DNA from: Streptomyces sp. NBC_00539
Lineage (GTDB): Bacteria; Actinomycetota; Actinomycetes; Streptomycetales; Streptomycetaceae
Direction: 5' to 3'
Assembly (NCBI RefSeq): GCF_036346105.1
Contig: NZ_CP107811.1
Location: 2,672,501 to 2,736,500 of the forward strand
Length of the DNA stretch: 64,000 nucleotides
In this document: piece after piece, positions 28,139-38,126 of the stretch
How the letters are laid out: each line of letters starts with the position of its first letter
How positions within the stretch are numbered: position 1 is the stretch's first letter
Program-made: the position numbers and the translations under genes
The notes under the pieces: generated by a model
Database searches by the model: none
What the model was told of the DNA's origin: nothing
Seen by the model: the letters and a program-made list of their open reading frames with translations, nothing else

Positions 28139-29476
28139 CTACGCGTGCGCGCCCTGGTCCCGCTCGGCCTGCGGCAGGGCCGTGGCGCCGTGCGGGCCCG
28201 GGCCCGTCGCGGCGGCCGCCGCGCGCTGCTGGTCGCGCGAGTACGCCCGCAGGTACACCACGACGGTGTTGGTGACGGCCACCAGCGGCACGGCGACCAC
28301 CGCACCGCCGATGCCGGCGACCATCCCGCCGGCCGCCACCGCCAGCACCACCGCGAGCGGGTGCACCCGTACGGCGCGGCCCAGGATGAACGGCTGGAGC
28401 ACGTGCCCCTCCAGCTGCTGCACCGCCAGCACCACCGCGAGGACCATCAGGGCGATGAACGGCCCCTGGGTCACCAGGGCCACCACCACGGCCAGGGCGC
28501 CGGAGACGACCGCGCCGACGAGCGGGATGAAGGCGAACAGGAAGATGAAGACGGCGAGCGGTACCGCCATCGTGACGTCGAGGAAGTACAGCCCGAGGCC
28601 GATGAAGACGGCGTCGATGAGGGCGACGAGCACGGTGCCCCGGACGTATGCGGTCAGCGTGCGCCAGGCACGCGGGCCGGCGCCGGCGACCCCGGGGCGG
28701 GCCGCGCGCGGGACCAGGCCGAGCACCCAGGTCCAGATGCGCTTGCCGTCGTAGAGCAGGAAGAGCGTCGAGAACATCGAGAGCAGGATGCCCGTGAGTA
28801 CCTCGACGAGCACCGTCACGCCCTGCAGGCCGGCGGAGGTGATCTGCTCGGTGTTGGTGCCGATGGTGTCGGTGAGGCTCTTCGCGATGTCGTTGATCTG
28901 CTTCTCGGTGACGTGGAACGGGCTGTCCAGCAACCAGAGTTTGAGTTCGTCGATGCCCTCGCGCACCCGGGCGGAGAGGGTGTCGAGGTTCTCCATGACC
29001 TGCCAGACCACGAACCAGCCGACCAGGCCGATCACGACGAAACCGAGGATCGCGGTCACGGCCGTGGCGAGCCCGCGCGGCAGCCCGAGCCTGCGCAGTC
29101 GTACGACGAAGGGCTGGAGCAGGGCGGTGACGAGCAGGGCGGCGGAGAAGGCGAGCACCACGAGGCGGACCTCGCTGATCACCTTCATCAGCACCCAGAG
29201 CATCCCGGCCAGGAGCAGCAGCCGCCAACTGGCCTCGGCGGCCACCCGCATGCCCCACGGGATGACCGTCACCGGGTCGGGCCGCTCCCGCCAGCCGGAG
29301 GCGCCACCGGGGGCCACCACGGTCGCGGGCACCGGTCCGTCCATGGGGAGCGGGACGGGGACGGGCACGTCGACGGCGGTCTCCGCCTCGACCTCGGCCC
29401 GCCGTTCGTCCAGCCGCGCGCCGATCTGGCTGAGCCCTCTGCCGATCCGGCCGAGCCAGCCTGCCCTCTTCGTCAT
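28139..29476 (-). CDS. AI-2E family (DUF20) membrane transporter-like protein
   Basis: A 445-residue membrane protein. ATG 29476 (MTKRAGWLGRIGRGL) has a GGGAAAG ribosome site; the frame continues upstream only through intergenic DNA. After a 70-residue acidic/proline cytoplasmic part there are about eight hydrophobic segments, including LLLLAGMLWVLMKVISEV, LLVTALLQPFVVRLRRLGL and the conserved IDAVFIGLGLYFLDVTMAVPLAVF, with HPLAVVLAVAAGGMVAGIGG near the end. This is the AI-2E/PerM permease family; substrates differ and autoinducer-2 transport should not be assumed. Confidence 0.85.
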   Translation of the reverse strand: MTKRAGWLGRIGRGLSQIGARLDERRAEVEAETAVDVPVPVPLPMDGPVPATVVAPGGASGWRERPDPVTVIPWGMRVAAEASWRLLLLAGMLWVLMKVISEVRLVVLAFSAALLVTALLQPFVVRLRRLGLPRGLATAVTAILGFVVIGLVGWFVVWQVMENLDTLSARVREGIDELKLWLLDSPFHVTEKQINDIAKSLTDTIGTNTEQITSAGLQGVTVLVEVLTGILLSMFSTLFLLYDGKRIWTWVLGLVPRAARPGVAGAGPRAWRTLTAYVRGTVLVALIDAVFIGLGLYFLDVTMAVPLAVFIFLFAFIPLVGAVVSGALAVVVALVTQGPFIALMVLAVVLAVQQLEGHVLQPFILGRAVRVHPLAVVLAVAAGGMVAGIGGAVVAVPLVAVTNTVVVYLRAYSRDQQRAAAAATGPGPHGATALPQAERDQGAHA

Positions 29477-29607
29477 GTCTTTCCCTTTCCCCCCGACCGC
29501 GGACGCACTCGCCCGACCGTACACGCGCGGGAGCCCCGCACCGTAGGACGGTGCGGGGCTCCCCGAGGTTGTTCGCCGCAGCCGGGTTCCCGAGGCGGCT
29601 CGCAGAC

Positions 29608-30315
29608 TCAGTACCAGCCGTTGCTCTGGTGGAAGCTCCAGGCGCTGCACGGGCTGCCGTACCGGTCGTTCATGTAGCCCAGGCCCCACTGGATCTGCGT
29701 GGCCGGGTTGGTGCGCCAGTCGGCGCCCGCCGAGGCCATCTTGGAGCCGGGCAGGGCCTGGACCAGGCCGTAGGCGCCCGAGGAGGAGTTCACGGCCTGG
29801 TAGTTCCAGGTCGATTCCTCGTTGATGATGTTGGAGAAGCACTGGAACTGGCCGGCCGGCACGATCTGGCGGGCGATTTCCTTGACCTGGGCGACCGTGT
29901 AGGAGCCCTGGACGGCGAAGTCTCCGGCGCTGCGCGTCGCGGAGCGGCTGGCGACCTGCTCCTCGTCGCGCTTCTTCGCTTCCGCTTCGGCCTGCTTCTT
30001 CTTCTCCGCGGCCTCGGCGTCCGTCTTCTTCGCCTTGGCGTCCTGCGCGGCCTGGACGCGTGCCGCTTCCTCGGCCGAGCGCTTGGCGTCGGCGTCGGCG
30101 GCGTGGGCGATGGCGTCGGCCTGCTGCGTCAGGGACGCGCTCTGGACCTGCGCCTGGTCGCCGACCGGGATGTCAGTGAGGAGAGTCGTTCCGGCGGCGG
30201 TCGTTTCGATGTCGTTCGGGGTGGCGTCGCCCGCTGCAACGCCTACGACTGCGCCGACGGTGGTGACCGCGGTGGCCGAAGCCACTGCGAACCCCCGGAC
30301 CGAGATCCGGCTCAC
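29608..30315 (-). CDS. Secreted SLT-type transglycosylase
   Basis: A 235-residue exported protein from GTG 30315, with a GGAAGG ribosome site. A signal segment (about residues 8-30) is followed by a helical alanine/lysine/glutamate coiled-coil (about 60-125; EAAEKKKQAEAEAKKRDEEQ). The C-terminal domain (about 145-235) has GQFQCFSNIINEESTWNYQAV, with the catalytic glutamate, then SSSGAYGLVQALPGSKMASAG and TQIQWGLGYMNDRYG: the lysozyme-like SLT fold common in Streptomyces cell-wall hydrolases. It cuts peptidoglycan glycan strands. The long leader is highly structured, which suggests RNA-level control. Confidence 0.88.
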   Translation of the reverse strand: MSRISVRGFAVASATAVTTVGAVVGVAAGDATPNDIETTAAGTTLLTDIPVGDQAQVQSASLTQQADAIAHAADADAKRSAEEAARVQAAQDAKAKKTDAEAAEKKKQAEAEAKKRDEEQVASRSATRSAGDFAVQGSYTVAQVKEIARQIVPAGQFQCFSNIINEESTWNYQAVNSSSGAYGLVQALPGSKMASAGADWRTNPATQIQWGLGYMNDRYGSPCSAWSFHQSNGWY

Positions 30316-30339
30316 ACGGTGTCCTTCCAGCAGCGTCCG

Positions 30340-30524
30340 CAGTGACCGCGCGGGCGCAATAGTGCCCCTCGACACTGGCCTCCATGAATCTGCGGTCACT
30401 GGAGGCGCGGACCCGGGGCAACTCCCTCGCGGGAGCTGCCGTCTAGCTCGGGCGGCATACGGCGACCGGCTCTGGAGTTGTTGGTGTGCGCGTACCTCGC
30501 GAGAGGTACAGAAGTGCCGTATGC
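30340..30524 (-). ncRNA. Structured 5' leader of the SLT transglycosylase gene
   Basis: Several inverted repeats fall in the 222-base leader between the predicted transcription start (about 30537) and GTG 30315. From 5' to 3' in the RNA: a 9-bp helix between 30516-30524 and 30455-30463 that encloses a 7-bp hairpin (30492-30509); a 10-bp hairpin with a GCGA tetraloop (30417-30440) that pairs fully on the minus strand only through a G-U pair; and a 10-bp long-range helix (30392-30401 with 30340-30349). Streptomyces cell-wall hydrolase genes often carry c-di-AMP (ydaO) riboswitches, but I do not see the CCGACAGCTAAC hallmark, so this is left unclassified. Confidence 0.55.
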
Positions 30525-30543
30525 GGGGCCTGACGGAAAGCAG

Positions 30544-30573
30544 ACTCTGCCGGACCGCGACGCCGCAGGGCAA
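30544..30573 (-). promoter_or_regulatory. Promoter of the SLT transglycosylase gene
   Basis: On the minus strand TTGCCC (30568-30573), 18 bases, CAGAGT (30544-30549). This sets the start near 30537, just before the structured leader. Confidence 0.45.
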
Positions 30574-30749
30574 TTCCACGTTGCGTGGGAAAGGTCACAC
30601 CTGCCCGAACGCCCCCGATTGCGGCGAAGACCTGTGCAGCACGACGCCGCCCGGCTAGGCTGCTGGACCTTTGTCGGGCGGCGCCAACTCATCGTGCACC
30701 TATGGGGTTTCTGCCCCTTTTCGCCGTCAGGGCCGACGGGCGGCCCCCG

Positions 30750-32066
30750 TCACAGCGCCTCCAGCATCTCGGTGACGAGCGCGGCGATCGGGGAGCGCTC
30801 GGAACGCGTCAGCGTGACGTGCGCGAACAGCGGGTGCCCCTTGAGCTTCTCAACGACCGCGACCACCCCGTCGTACCGGCCGACCCTCAAGTTGTCCCGC
30901 TGGGCCACGTCGTGGGTCAGGACGACCCGCGAGTTGGCACCGATCCGGGACAGCACGGTCAGCAGGACGTTGCGCTCCAGCGACTGGGCCTCGTCCACGA
31001 TCACGAAGGCGTCGTGCAGCGAACGGCCCCGGATGTGCGTGAGGGGCAGGACCTCCAGCATCCCGCGGTTCAGCACCTCCTCGATGACCTCCCGCCCGGC
31101 GACGGAGGAGAGGGTGTCGAAGACCGCCTGCGCCCAGGGGCTCATCTTCTCGGCGGCGTCGCCCGGCAGGTAGCCGAGGTCCTGCCCGCCCACCGCGTAC
31201 AGCGGCCGGAAGACCATCACCTTCTGGTGCTGCCTGCGCTCCAGGACCGCCTCCAGGCCCGCGCACAGCGCCAGCGCCGACTTTCCGGTGCCGGCCCGGC
31301 CGCCCATGGAGAGGATCCCGATCTCGGGATCGAGCAGCAGGTCCAGGGCGATGCGCTGCTCGGCGCTGCGGCCGTGCAGCCCGAAGGCCTCGCGGTCGCC
31401 GCGCACGAGGCGGACGTTGCCGTCCGCCGTGACCCGGCCGAGCGCCTTGCCCCGCTCGGACTGGAGGACGAGCCCGGTGTGGACCGGCAGTTCGGCGGCC
31501 TCCGGCACGTAGAGCCGCTCCTCCGAGAAGAGCAGGTCGACCTGTTCCCCGGAGAGCGCGAGCTCGCTCATGCCGGTCCAGCCGCTGTCGGTGATCGCGA
31601 GCTCGGCCCGGTACTCCTCGGCGAGCAGCCCCACCGAGGAGGCCTTGATGCGCAGCGGCAGGTCCTTCGAGACCACCGTGACGTCGTAGCCCTCGGCCTG
31701 GAGGTTGCGGGCGACGGCCAGGATGCGGGAGTCGTTGTCCCCCAGCCGGAAGCCCGCCGGCAGGACGCCGGGGTCGGAGTGGTTGAGTTCGACGCGCAGG
31801 GTGCCGCCCAGATCGCCCAGCGGGATGGGGGCGTCGAGGCGACCGTAGCGGACCCGGAAGTCGTCGAGCAGGCGCAGGGCCTGGCGCGCGAAGTAGCCGA
31901 GTTCGGGATGGTGCCTCTTGGCCTCCAGCTCGGTGATCACCACGATCGGGAGCACGACCTCGTGCTCCTCGAAGCGGGATACCGCGTTGGGGTCTGCCAG
32001 CAGGACGCTGGTGTCGAGGACGTAGGTCCGCCTGTCGGGCAGGCGGCGCTTTGTGCTGGTCACCAC
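30750..32066 (-). CDS. PIN-PhoH fusion protein (PhoH2 type)
   Basis: A 438-residue protein from GTG 32066. An N-terminal PIN RNase domain ([20 protein letters not shown] at about residues 11-30, [25 protein letters not shown] with the acidic metal ligands, VVSKDLPLR) is joined to a C-terminal PhoH ATPase: Walker [13 protein letters not shown], Walker [13 protein letters not shown], and sensor segment [11 protein letters not shown]. PhoH2 proteins unwind and cleave RNA in an ATP-dependent way. The tandem GTG codons make the start uncertain by one residue. It lies downstream of the isoprenyl transferase gene on the same strand. Confidence 0.9.
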   Translation of the reverse strand: MVTSTKRRLPDRRTYVLDTSVLLADPNAVSRFEEHEVVLPIVVITELEAKRHHPELGYFARQALRLLDDFRVRYGRLDAPIPLGDLGGTLRVELNHSDPGVLPAGFRLGDNDSRILAVARNLQAEGYDVTVVSKDLPLRIKASSVGLLAEEYRAELAITDSGWTGMSELALSGEQVDLLFSEERLYVPEAAELPVHTGLVLQSERGKALGRVTADGNVRLVRGDREAFGLHGRSAEQRIALDLLLDPEIGILSMGGRAGTGKSALALCAGLEAVLERRQHQKVMVFRPLYAVGGQDLGYLPGDAAEKMSPWAQAVFDTLSSVAGREVIEEVLNRGMLEVLPLTHIRGRSLHDAFVIVDEAQSLERNVLLTVLSRIGANSRVVLTHDVAQRDNLRVGRYDGVVAVVEKLKGHPLFAHVTLTRSERSPIAALVTEMLEAL

Positions 32067-32203
32067 GGAAGGACGTACCCCCTCGGAAGAGGTCGGGCCA
32101 TGAAGACCGGACCGGTCATCGGCACCCATGCGCGGGCCGAATTCCGGCCCTCCACTACGTCCGTGCGAACCGCACGCGCGTCCTGGTGCAAAGGGCCTCC
32201 CGG

Positions 32204-32226
32204 GCGGACGGCCCCATGCCGTCCGC
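32204..32226 (-). terminator. Hairpin in the gap between the isoprenyl transferase and PhoH genes
   Basis: GCGGACGGC and its complement form perfect 9-bp arms around a CCCAT loop. It stands in the 328-base gene-free stretch 32067-32394 and may end the upstream transferase transcript. No T-run follows. I see nothing else in that stretch apart from unremarkable GC-rich DNA. Confidence 0.4.
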
Positions 32227-32394
32227 TGAGACTCGACACCCGTGGATCGGGCGTCGACCTGCTAGGGGTATGCCCTCGAACCGGTGCGCCCATGCCATGG
32301 CATATGACGGACGCTCGGTGAACCGCTGGTGAAGGCTTCGCGACGGGAGGGGGAGGCACCCGGACGGCCCCGAGGGGGCGTCAGGTCCCGCGGC

Positions 32395-33156
32395 TCAGGT
32401 GCCGTACCGGCGGTGGCGCGCGGCGTAGTCGCGCAGGGCCCGCAGGAAGTCGACCTTGCGGAAGGCCGGCCAGAAGACCTCGCAGAAGTAGTACTCCGAA
32501 TGGGCGCTCTGCCACAGCATGAAACCGGACAACCGCTGCTCGCCGCTGGTGCGGATCACCAGGTCGGGGTCGGGCTGGCCGCGCGTGTAGAGGTGCTCGG
32601 CGATGTGGTCGATGTCCAGGACCTCGGCGAGCTCCTCGAACGAGGTGCCCTTCTCGGCGTGCTCCAGCAGCAGCGAGCGGACCGCGTCCGCGATCTCCTG
32701 CCGGCCGCCGTAGCCCACCGCGACGTTGACGAGTATCCCCTCGACGTCGTGCGTGGCCTGCTCGGCCTCCTTGAGCACCGTCTGGGTTCCGGCCGGGAGG
32801 ATGTCCAGGTTGCCGACGTGGTGGACCCGCCAGCGGCCGTCCGCGGCGAGGCCCCGCACGGTGTTCTCGATGATGTTGAGCAGCGGACGGAGCTCGACTT
32901 CCGGCCGGTCCAGGTTGTCGGTGGAGAGCATCCACAAGGTGACGACCTCGACGTCCGTCTCGGTGCACCAGCCCAGCATTTCGGAGATCTTGTCGGCCCC
33001 GGCCTGGTGGCCCTGTTCCGTCGTGCCTCCGGACGCCTTCGCCCAGCGCCTGTTCCCGTCCAGGATCACGCCGATGTGCTTGGGCGACGCGTCGTGGTCG
33101 AGGCGGCCTTCCACCCGGCGTGCGTAGAGCCTGTACACCAGGTCGCGCAGCTTCAC
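32395..33156 (-). CDS. uppS: Isoprenyl (polyprenyl) transferase, cis type
   Basis: A 253-residue cis-prenyltransferase. The catalytic aspartate D33 is in GVILDGNRRWAKAS, followed by GHQAGADKISEML, the LWMLSTDNLDRPEVE segment and the C-terminal DLVIRTSGEQRLSGFMLWQSAHSEY block that binds the allylic diphosphate. It extends prenyl diphosphates with isopentenyl diphosphate to make the lipid carrier for cell-wall synthesis or a shorter Z-product; actinobacteria have two such enzymes and the length class cannot be told here. Start ATG 33156. Divergent from the aldo/keto reductase gene. Confidence 0.93.
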   Translation of the reverse strand: MKLRDLVYRLYARRVEGRLDHDASPKHIGVILDGNRRWAKASGGTTEQGHQAGADKISEMLGWCTETDVEVVTLWMLSTDNLDRPEVELRPLLNIIENTVRGLAADGRWRVHHVGNLDILPAGTQTVLKEAEQATHDVEGILVNVAVGYGGRQEIADAVRSLLLEHAEKGTSFEELAEVLDIDHIAEHLYTRGQPDPDLVIRTSGEQRLSGFMLWQSAHSEYYFCEVFWPAFRKVDFLRALRDYAARHRRYGT

Positions 33157-33283
33157 GATCTTCCAGCCCCTCCGTGCGTCCCCCGTGCGGATTGCGGTCC
33201 CTACCCCCGAGCCGCCACATTACTGCGCGCCGGGATCGGGTACCCAACTCGGCCGGTCACAGGTCCGTGATAGGGAGGACAAC

Positions 33284-34321
<1,038 letters not shown>

Positions 34322-34382
34322 GGTCTCCCCGCGGCACTGACCTGCGATTTCGCGGCGGTGCCCGCAGGGGCGGCGAAAAACG

Positions 34383-34422
34383 AAAAACGGGCCGGTCCGT
34401 GGGGGGGATACGGACCGGCCCG
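34383..34422 (-). terminator. Rho-independent terminator of the prepilin peptidase gene
   Basis: Perfect 13-bp arms (CGGGCCGGTCCGT and its complement) with a 9-base loop. On the minus strand the hairpin is followed by TTTTTCG TTTTTCG, a T-run that is rare in this genome, so it mainly stops transcription coming from the peptidase gene; it can also serve the facing reductase gene. Confidence 0.88.
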
Positions 34423-34481
34423 AGGGGGGGGTTCCACCATAACCCTTCGTAAAGCATCCTGCGTGCATCGGCGCGAAACGA

Positions 34482-35219
34482 TTACGCTCCGAATCCGCCC
34501 AGCAGCATTCCGGTGAGAGCGCCGGCGGCCATGAAGGGTCCGAAGGGGAAGGCCGCCCCGGGTCCCCCGCGGCCGCGCAGCACAAGGGCGAGGCCGTATG
34601 CGGCGCCGTAGAGGAAGCCGAGGAACGCCCCCGCGATCCATACCCCCCACCCGTACCACCCAAGAGCGACCCCGAGCGAGAGCGCCAGTTTGACGTCGCC
34701 GAAGCCCATCCCGGCGGGGTTGATCAGGAACAGCACGAGGTACGAGGCCCCGAGCGCCGCCCCGCCGAGCAGGGCGAGCCGCCACGACCCGGCGGCGCCG
34801 GGCAAGAGGGCCGCGCCGCCGAGCAGTGCGGCGGTGAGCGCGGCGAGCGGCAGGGTCAGCGGGTCGGGCAGCCGGTGCACGGCGAGGTCCACGAGGGCGA
34901 GCAGGACCAGGGCGGGCGCGAGCACCACGAAGGCGGCCACCTCGGGGCGCGGGCCCCCGGCCGCGGCGAGGGCGGCGCAGACCGCGCCGGTCAGCGCGGC
35001 GGTGCGGGCCCAGGAGGGCCCGTACGGGTGCGGCCGCGCGGGTGACGAGCCCCCCGGGCAGCGGGCGAGGCCGAGCCAGCCGGGCAGCGGGTGGCCCTCG
35101 GGGCAGCGGTCCCGCCAGGGCCGGTCCGGCTCCACGGACAGCCGGTAGGCGGCGCGGGGCAGCAGCAGCCCGCCGGTCACGCCGTAGACGGCGGCGAGGA
35201 TGATCACGGCCAGGCCCAT
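34482..35219 (-). CDS. A24-family prepilin peptidase (TadV/CpaA type)
   Basis: A 245-residue membrane protein if read from ATG 35219 (MGLAVIILAAVYGVTGG); an in-frame ATG at 35255 adds 12 residues. It has about seven hydrophobic segments. The two catalytic aspartates of aspartyl prepilin peptidases are visible in LLALVDLAVHRLPDPLTLP and in PAGMGFGDVKLALSLG (G-x-G-D motif). The N-terminal methyltransferase region of type IVa peptidases is only partly suggested (a C-x-n-C segment, RCPEGHPLPGWLGLARCPGG). It is the only such enzyme in the window, so it probably cleaves the pilin-like proteins of the Tad locus at 46-57 kb. Confidence 0.88.
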   Translation of the reverse strand: MGLAVIILAAVYGVTGGLLLPRAAYRLSVEPDRPWRDRCPEGHPLPGWLGLARCPGGSSPARPHPYGPSWARTAALTGAVCAALAAAGGPRPEVAAFVVLAPALVLLALVDLAVHRLPDPLTLPLAALTAALLGGAALLPGAAGSWRLALLGGAALGASYLVLFLINPAGMGFGDVKLALSLGVALGWYGWGVWIAGAFLGFLYGAAYGLALVLRGRGGPGAAFPFGPFMAAGALTGMLLGGFGA

Positions 35220-35305
35220 CCGCCGACCGTAGGCCCCGGCGGGCGGCGGGGACATGGGCCCGGGGGCCCATCGGCCGGGACGCGTCGGCGCCTACCCTGA
35301 CGGAC

Positions 35306-35740
35306 ATGGCGATCAGGCGGCACTGGACGGACGGCGAAGCCACCCTCAGGGTCTGCGCACCGCCCGGAGCCGGGGAGTCGGGGGCGGCGGGGTCCCTCGT
35401 GGAGGTCCCGCTGGAGATCGCGGCCTCGTACCGGGCCCGCACCCGCGGCCTGCTCGGCCGGGACGGGGTCACCGGGGCCCTGCTGCTGACCCCCGCGGGC
35501 AGCGTCCACACCTTCCGGATGCGCTTCGCCATCGACGTGGCGTACCTCGACCGGAACCTCACCGTGATCGCCGTGACCACGATGCCCCCCGGCCGCCTCG
35601 GCCTGCCCCGCCCCCGCTCCCGCCACGTCCTGGAAGCCGCGGCCGGCGCCATGGCGGAGTGGCACCTGCGCCCCGGATGCCGGGTGGAAGTGGTGACCGC
35701 CGAGCGGGACCGCCTAGGCGACGCGACGCCCCGGGGGTAG
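35306..35740 (+). CDS. DUF192 protein
   Basis: A 144-residue protein. The DUF192 core is clear: YRARTRGLLGRDGVTGALLLTPAGSVHTFRMRFAIDVAYLDR, then VLEAAAGAMAEWHLRPGCRVEV. The family is widespread; its exact role is unknown. There is no signal peptide here, unlike many members. It stands between the divergent prepilin peptidase gene and the SUKH gene. Prepilin-peptidase and DUF192 genes are sometimes neighbours, which could hint at a link with surface structures, but I would not rely on it. Confidence 0.85.
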   Translation: MAIRRHWTDGEATLRVCAPPGAGESGAAGSLVEVPLEIAASYRARTRGLLGRDGVTGALLLTPAGSVHTFRMRFAIDVAYLDRNLTVIAVTTMPPGRLGLPRPRSRHVLEAAAGAMAEWHLRPGCRVEVVTAERDRLGDATPRG

Positions 35741-35776
35741 GTTGAGGCGGTTGAGCTGGGGTGGCAGGGGAGCGGC

Positions 35777-36394
35777 ATGACGGAGAACGTTGCGGTCAAG
35801 GCGCTGGAGCAGATCATGCCCGCGACGCACGGCGCCGACGAGGACATCGACTGGCCCGCCGCGGAGGCGGCCTGGGGGACCCGGTTCCCGGCCGATTTCA
35901 TCGCGTTCATGGGCCGTTTCGGCTCCGGCTCCATCAACGGCGAGGCCGGCATCCTGCTGCCGCTCCCCAAGCCCGGACTCCAGTGGGCCCCCGCCGAGAT
36001 GGCGGAGGAGACCGAGAACGCCCGGCAGGTGTGGGAGGCGGAGGGCGGCCGGGCCGCCTTCGACGTGGACCCCGAGTCGATCATCGCCTGGGGCGTCACC
36101 GGCGGCTCCGACATCCTGTGCTGGCTGACCGTCGACCCCGACCCGGACCGGTGGCCCGTCCTCGTCATCGGACGGCACAACGCGGACCCGTTCGCCCTCT
36201 ACCCGTACGGCATGGCCGAATTCCTCTACCGGCTCTGCTCCGACGAGTTCGACGTCAGCCCCGTCAGCATCACGTTCTGGGACGGCGGGCACCTCAGCTT
36301 CGTGCACTGGCGCAAGGCCCAGCGCCGCTGGCAGGAGGGCCGCAACCCCGAGACGGGCGAGCCCGACCCGTACGCGGGCGACTTCGCCGACTGA
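35777..36394 (+). CDS. SUKH (SMI1/KNR4) family protein
   Basis: A 205-residue protein. The start has the SUKH pattern: IDWPAAEAAWGTRFPADFIAFMGRFGSGSINGEAGILLP, with the W at the first helix and the F-x-x-F-M-x-x-F-G turn. Later segments DPESIIAWGVTGGSDILCWLTVDPDPDRWPVLVIGRHNADPFALYPYGMAEFLY form the central sheet. SUKH proteins are often immunity proteins against polymorphic toxins, though many in Streptomyces stand alone. No toxin gene is adjacent, so the role is open. Confidence 0.85.
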   Translation: MTENVAVKALEQIMPATHGADEDIDWPAAEAAWGTRFPADFIAFMGRFGSGSINGEAGILLPLPKPGLQWAPAEMAEETENARQVWEAEGGRAAFDVDPESIIAWGVTGGSDILCWLTVDPDPDRWPVLVIGRHNADPFALYPYGMAEFLYRLCSDEFDVSPVSITFWDGGHLSFVHWRKAQRRWQEGRNPETGEPDPYAGDFAD

Positions 36395-36439
36395 GCGGCG
36401 CCGCCGCCGCGGACCCCGGCGGCCCTGACCGACCATCGA

Positions 36440-36463
36440 CCCGTTTCCCAGGCCGGAAACGGG
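36440..36463 (+). terminator. Terminator after the SUKH gene
   Basis: CCCGTTTCC and GGAAACGGG (9-bp arms, 6-base loop), followed by CGTTTCG. The remaining gene-free stretch to 36686 is lower in GC than its surroundings and carries the upstream region of the lipoprotein gene; I cannot fix a promoter there. Confidence 0.6.
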
Positions 36464-36686
36464 CGTTTCGCCATGTCTACGCGCGTCGGATTTGTTGATC
36501 AGATATCGGAAAACACCATAGGGAATAACGCCAGTTGGAGCATTGCCCACAACTGCCGCCCCAATGGGACCAACCGCCCTGCCGTCAGGAGAGAATTCCG
36601 GCCAACGGGCCATGAAGGGGACACCTCGGCCCGGAGTAACTCATAAGTAACACCGGGAATCAGAAGAAACTCAGGGGAATCCACCC

Positions 36687-37970
36687 GTGCGACGAAGAAT
36701 GTTCGGCCCAACCGCCGGTGCGGCCGTAATCGGCCTATTGATACCTCTCGCAGGCTGTGGCAGCTCCGACGACGGCGCAGGTGACAGCGGCACGCTGCGC
36801 CTGGTCGCCGCGGAATACGGCGACAGTCCGGCCACCAGTTCCAAGGTGTACTGGGACAAGGTGACGCAGGACTTCACCGCCGCCAATCCCGGCATCAAAG
36901 TCGAGGTGCAGCTGCTTCCCTGGGCCGACATCGACCGCGAGGTCTCCCGCATGGTCAAGGCCGGCCACGCGCCGGACATGGCACTCATGGGCTCGTACTC
37001 CGACTTCGCGGCGCAGGGCAAGCTCTATACCGCCGATGACCTCCTCGCCATCACCGCCGAGGCGAACTTCCTCCAGCCCCTCGCCGAGGCCGGTTCGATC
37101 GGCAACACCCTCTACGGCCTGCCCTTCGTGGCGAGCAGCCGTCTGCTCTTCTACAACGAGGGCCTGTTCAAGCAGGCCGGAATCCCGGCCCCCAAGACGT
37201 GGAACGACCTCAAGGCCGACGCCAAGGCCCTCAAGGAGAAGGGCGTGAAGGTTCCGTACGCCCTTCCCCTGGGCCCTGAGGAGGCGCACGCGGAGGCGCT
37301 CATCTGGGAGCTGAGCAACGGCGGCGGCTACGCCGACAGCAGCGGCAACTACAGCCTCGCGTCGGAGCAGAACATAGAGACCTTCGAGTGGGTCAAGGAC
37401 AACCTGGTCACCCCCGGTCTGACCGGACCCGTCGCTCCGTCGCAGCTCAACCGCGCCGACGCCTTCACCGCGTTCCTGCGCGGCGAGGTCGGCATGGTCA
37501 ACGGCTACCCGTCGCTCGCCTACGAGGCCCGCGCCAAGGGCATCAGCGTCGGCACCGTCCCCATGCCGGTCTCGAACACGCTCGGGTCGGGCGAGACCCC
37601 GCCGACCGTCGGCGTGGCGGACTGGATGATGGCGTTCAAGCAGAACGGCAAGGGGCCGGAGATCGGCAAGTTCCTGGACTTCGTCTACCAGGACAAGAAC
37701 CTGTCGGACTTCGCCAACCGCTACCACCTGCTGCCCGCGACCGTCACCGCCTCGCGCACCCCGGCGGGCGGCGGCCTCGACAGGAACGACGAGCAGTTCC
37801 TGACCGCGCTGCGCGGCGCCCAGCTGTACCCGGTGAACGACCCGTCCTGGGTGACGGTCAGCGACACCATCAAGCGCAACATCGGCCGTGCGGTGGAACC
37901 GTCGGGCGACGCCAAGAGCGTCCTGGAGGACATCTCCGCCAAGGCCGCCGCGGCCCGCAAGAAGCACTGA
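36687..37970 (+). CDS. ABC sugar-type solute-binding lipoprotein (orphan)
   Basis: A 427-residue exported lipoprotein from GTG 36687. The signal peptide ends at the lipobox IPLAGCGSS with lipidated C24. The mature part is a cluster B (MalE-like) substrate-binding protein: LRLVAAEYGD, DFTAANPGIKVEVQLLPW, APDMALMGSYSDFAAQGKL, YGLPFVASSRLLFYNEGLF and PPTVGVADWMMAFKQNG. It should deliver a sugar or oligosaccharide to an ABC importer, but no permease or ATPase gene is adjacent, so it must pair with components encoded elsewhere. Confidence 0.87.
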   Translation: MRRRMFGPTAGAAVIGLLIPLAGCGSSDDGAGDSGTLRLVAAEYGDSPATSSKVYWDKVTQDFTAANPGIKVEVQLLPWADIDREVSRMVKAGHAPDMALMGSYSDFAAQGKLYTADDLLAITAEANFLQPLAEAGSIGNTLYGLPFVASSRLLFYNEGLFKQAGIPAPKTWNDLKADAKALKEKGVKVPYALPLGPEEAHAEALIWELSNGGGYADSSGNYSLASEQNIETFEWVKDNLVTPGLTGPVAPSQLNRADAFTAFLRGEVGMVNGYPSLAYEARAKGISVGTVPMPVSNTLGSGETPPTVGVADWMMAFKQNGKGPEIGKFLDFVYQDKNLSDFANRYHLLPATVTASRTPAGGGLDRNDEQFLTALRGAQLYPVNDPSWVTVSDTIKRNIGRAVEPSGDAKSVLEDISAKAAAARKKH

Positions 37971-38126
37971 GCGCGATACGCGCTCCTCACCGCACGCCGC
38001 CCCCACCCCATGCGGCATCATGACTTCCACGGCCCTTGATCCGAGGCCGCGGCCCCAGCCGCCCTGCGACCACCCACAAGGTGCGCGGGCGGCCGGCCTT
38101 CCGAACTCGGCCCGCCCCGGCCCGTT

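Noticed and set aside
30340-30524. Calling the SLT leader a c-di-AMP (ydaO) riboswitch
   Set aside because: The CCGACAGCTAAC and GGGGTGAATC core elements are not found in either orientation with a suitable downstream gene, so only a structured leader is claimed.
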